Source: Monoplex corrugatus
Taxonomy: Eukaryota > Mollusca > Gastropoda > Littorinimorpha > Ranellidae
Direction: 5' to 3'
Length of the DNA stretch: 64,000 nt
Assembly: GCA_030674185.1 (NCBI GenBank)
Contig: JAPXFY010000018.1
Location: forward strand, 41,948,432-42,012,431
A program made the translations under genes and the position numbers. Of the stretch, positions 62,332-64,000 are shown piece by piece. The stretch's first letter is position 1. Each line of letters begins with the position of its first letter. Below the pieces are notes generated by a model that did not search any database, had not been told where the DNA came from, and saw only the letters and a program-made list of their open reading frames with translations.

Positions 62332-62343
62332 ATACATTTGCAG

Positions 62344-62424
62344 AGTGAAACGGCATTCTACTATGGATTTGTGTACTTCCGACAGACTAAGGACAGGGCT
62401 ATACGAAGAGGATATTTTCAAAAG
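62344..62424 (+). CDS. DENND6: DENND6 exon 5
   Basis: 81 nt, phase 0 to 0, encoding AFYYGFVYFRQTKDRAIRRG and YFQK; human has [20 protein letters not shown] and YFQK. The acceptor has no ordinary polypyrimidine tract: a GT-rich repeat (62,264-62,331) runs to 12 nt before it. The donor GTTTGC is weak. The next exon expected from the family was not found before 64,000. Confidence 0.96.
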
Positions 62425-62915
62425 GTTTGCATTTTTGTATGATCTATATAATTATCCATTTGAATCATTGCAAACTTTTTTACTTAAACTTCTTTTTTAA
62501 TATTTGTTATATAATGCACAATGTCATTTATGTTGTTGACTTTGGAAATGTTGAAGCTGACCAGTTGCTCTATGTTTAGTCCCTTCTTATGTTTCATTTC
62601 ATGCCTCTTTTTGCAGATTTTGATAGTTCACTTGAATTTTGTTCCCTTGGATTGAAAATGTTTAATTGTAAGTGACTGTGCAGTGTGGACTGTAAAAAAT
62701 AATATAAAGAAGCAAACTTTATTATTTACCAACAGTCCTTACATTGCATGTTCCGTTTTTATGAATGTGTCATTTTCTATGAAGATATGTAAGTAGGGAA
62801 AAAACCATGTGATTATGACATAAGAAATTTGAGACAAAGTATTCTTACCTCTCTGTTGTTACTATACAGGATTGAACTTTTTGGTGCAATCAGTGTTAAC
62901 ATCAAACGCCTTCTA

Positions 62916-63807
62916 CAGGGTTTATTTTTGTGAAAAATTCCTATGGGTCAATTGACCCACTCCGTTAAAAATCAATGGGTCAATCTTAAAATTTAATGGG
63001 TCATCGGTGACAGTGACAAAAACAATAAAGGGTAAGGCACAGACAGATATTATTTACATTCAGTCTATAATACACAATGAAAATAAAGCAATAGTCAGTG
63101 TGCTCGTTCGGAAGTTATTTGTCCCTTGCGCCATTGTGTTTGTAAATTTCAGCTCCCTACACTGTTTGCAGTGCATAAGACCGTTCTCATAACTGAGCCA
63201 TGGGTAGGAATGGAGCCAACCAACTTGAAAATGTCGTGTTGCCTGTTCATTTTGTTTCGATGTCGATGGCTGTGCATCACGATCTGAAGTAGCAGACGAC
63301 TTGGAAACTAAATTTCTGTTTCACTCGGAGGCCTACTACTACTCACTGTTTTTTGTGTGAATGCAAATAACGTCCTCTGTCCCTCTTCTGGTCTAGGTTT
63401 TTTCTTAGGAGGCATCTTTGACGAACATATGATAATATCAACTTTTTCTGAAACTGAAAGCAGCAAACTCTTCCAAGAAAAGGAAAGTGTTCGCTTTCCA
63501 AGAACCAAAGAAAACGGCACTTTTCATTGGTTGGAACATAAACCTCTAACCAATCATCCGAATGAACACATCTATTCTTAAAGCATTCGGTTAAGATAAG
63601 TTAGGGTCTTTGTTGCTTGATCGTTTTGTTGAAAGACTACTGCTTTTGAAACACGATGTAGCAATCTATTTATTTAAATTTATGTTAGGCTGGCGCGCAG
63701 CGCATATAAAAATGATGCGCCAATGTCCCGCTAGGAGCAAAAGTAATGGGTCAATTTTAGACTTAATGCGTCATTTGGCGCAGGGCGCGCTACAAAAATA
63801 AACCCTG
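62916..63807 (-). mobile_element. hAT-like DNA transposon, 892 bp
   Basis: Perfect 16-bp terminal inverted repeats CAGGGTTTATTTTTGT, flanked by CTTCTA on both sides (62,910-62,915 and 63,808-63,813). Subterminal AATGGGTCAAT-type motifs occur near both ends. The minus strand carries an ATG frame at 63,308-63,415. CAGGG ends suggest the hAT superfamily, but hAT usually makes 8-bp duplications, so the class is provisional. Confidence 0.8.
63308..63415 (-). pseudogene. Transposase N-terminal stub in the hAT-like element
   Basis: 35 codons: MPPKKKPRPEEGQRTLFAFT then a Ser-rich end and stop. The MPPKK...QxTLFxFF pattern is a common start of hAT/ZMYM-type transposon proteins. CCAAT-type boxes lie upstream near 63,526-63,560. 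No catalytic domain is present. Confidence 0.55.
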
Positions 63808-64000
63808 CTTCTAGTATAATCTATAATATTTAGTGTATTCAGAATTACTGTTTTTGTAGATTAGGGGAGTTTTTTGTTATCAGAGCAAAGTTAGGGAAAT
63901 TATCTAAATCCACAAACAGTAATTTTTGGGAAATATGCATTTAATCGATGGCAAAAAAATATGATGTTTGTTTGCAGAGAAAAACAGAATACCTTTAATT

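Overview
The window is eukaryotic, AT-rich and intron-rich. It is crowded with long (CA)n/(GT)n microsatellites, TTAA-flanked DNA transposons, 5'-truncated LINEs and tRNA-derived SINEs. The repeat types and the exon sequences suggest a mollusc, most likely a gastropod; the species cannot be named from the sequence alone. Almost every long open frame here is microsatellite translation (poly-His/Thr or poly-Cys/Val). The real coding DNA is about 30 short exons.

Minus strand, 48,920 down to 4,057: one large gene, the SLMAP orthologue (sarcolemma membrane-associated protein, an FHA plus coiled-coil adaptor of the STRIPAK phosphatase complex). I could read 23 coding exons that join in frame with GT-AG borders, about 692 codons. 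The N-terminal FHA domain is split over two exons. The rest is coiled coil. The C-terminal tail-anchor exon is not visible and probably lies beyond position 1. The second half of the gene is a run of phase-1 exons, most exactly 63 nt long, each encoding three heptads.

Plus strand, 53,485 to beyond 64,000: the first five coding exons of a DENND6 (FAM116) orthologue, a Rab exchange factor. It stands head-to-head with SLMAP across a short promoter region (about 53,200-53,484). Human SLMAP and DENND6A are also divergent neighbours at 3p14.3, so this looks like old conserved linkage.

Introns hold a dense layer of mobile DNA. About ten TTAA-bounded elements are seen, two with piggyBac transposase termini and several with palindromic ends. 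One, at 14,924-16,820, sits inside an older repeat whose uninterrupted copy is also present, giving a paralogous empty site. Three 5'-truncated LINE copies end in (GAT)n and carry target-site duplications. Further LINE 3' ends merge into microsatellites. A hAT-like element at 62,916-63,807 has 16-bp inverted termini. A possible nested gene of unknown function, with a broken frame, lies on the minus strand at 31,544-32,810 inside an SLMAP intron.

The two genes are not known to share a pathway: SLMAP acts at membranes and in Hippo/STRIPAK signalling, DENND6 in endosomal Rab activation. Several exons of both have UG repeats unusually close to their splice sites.
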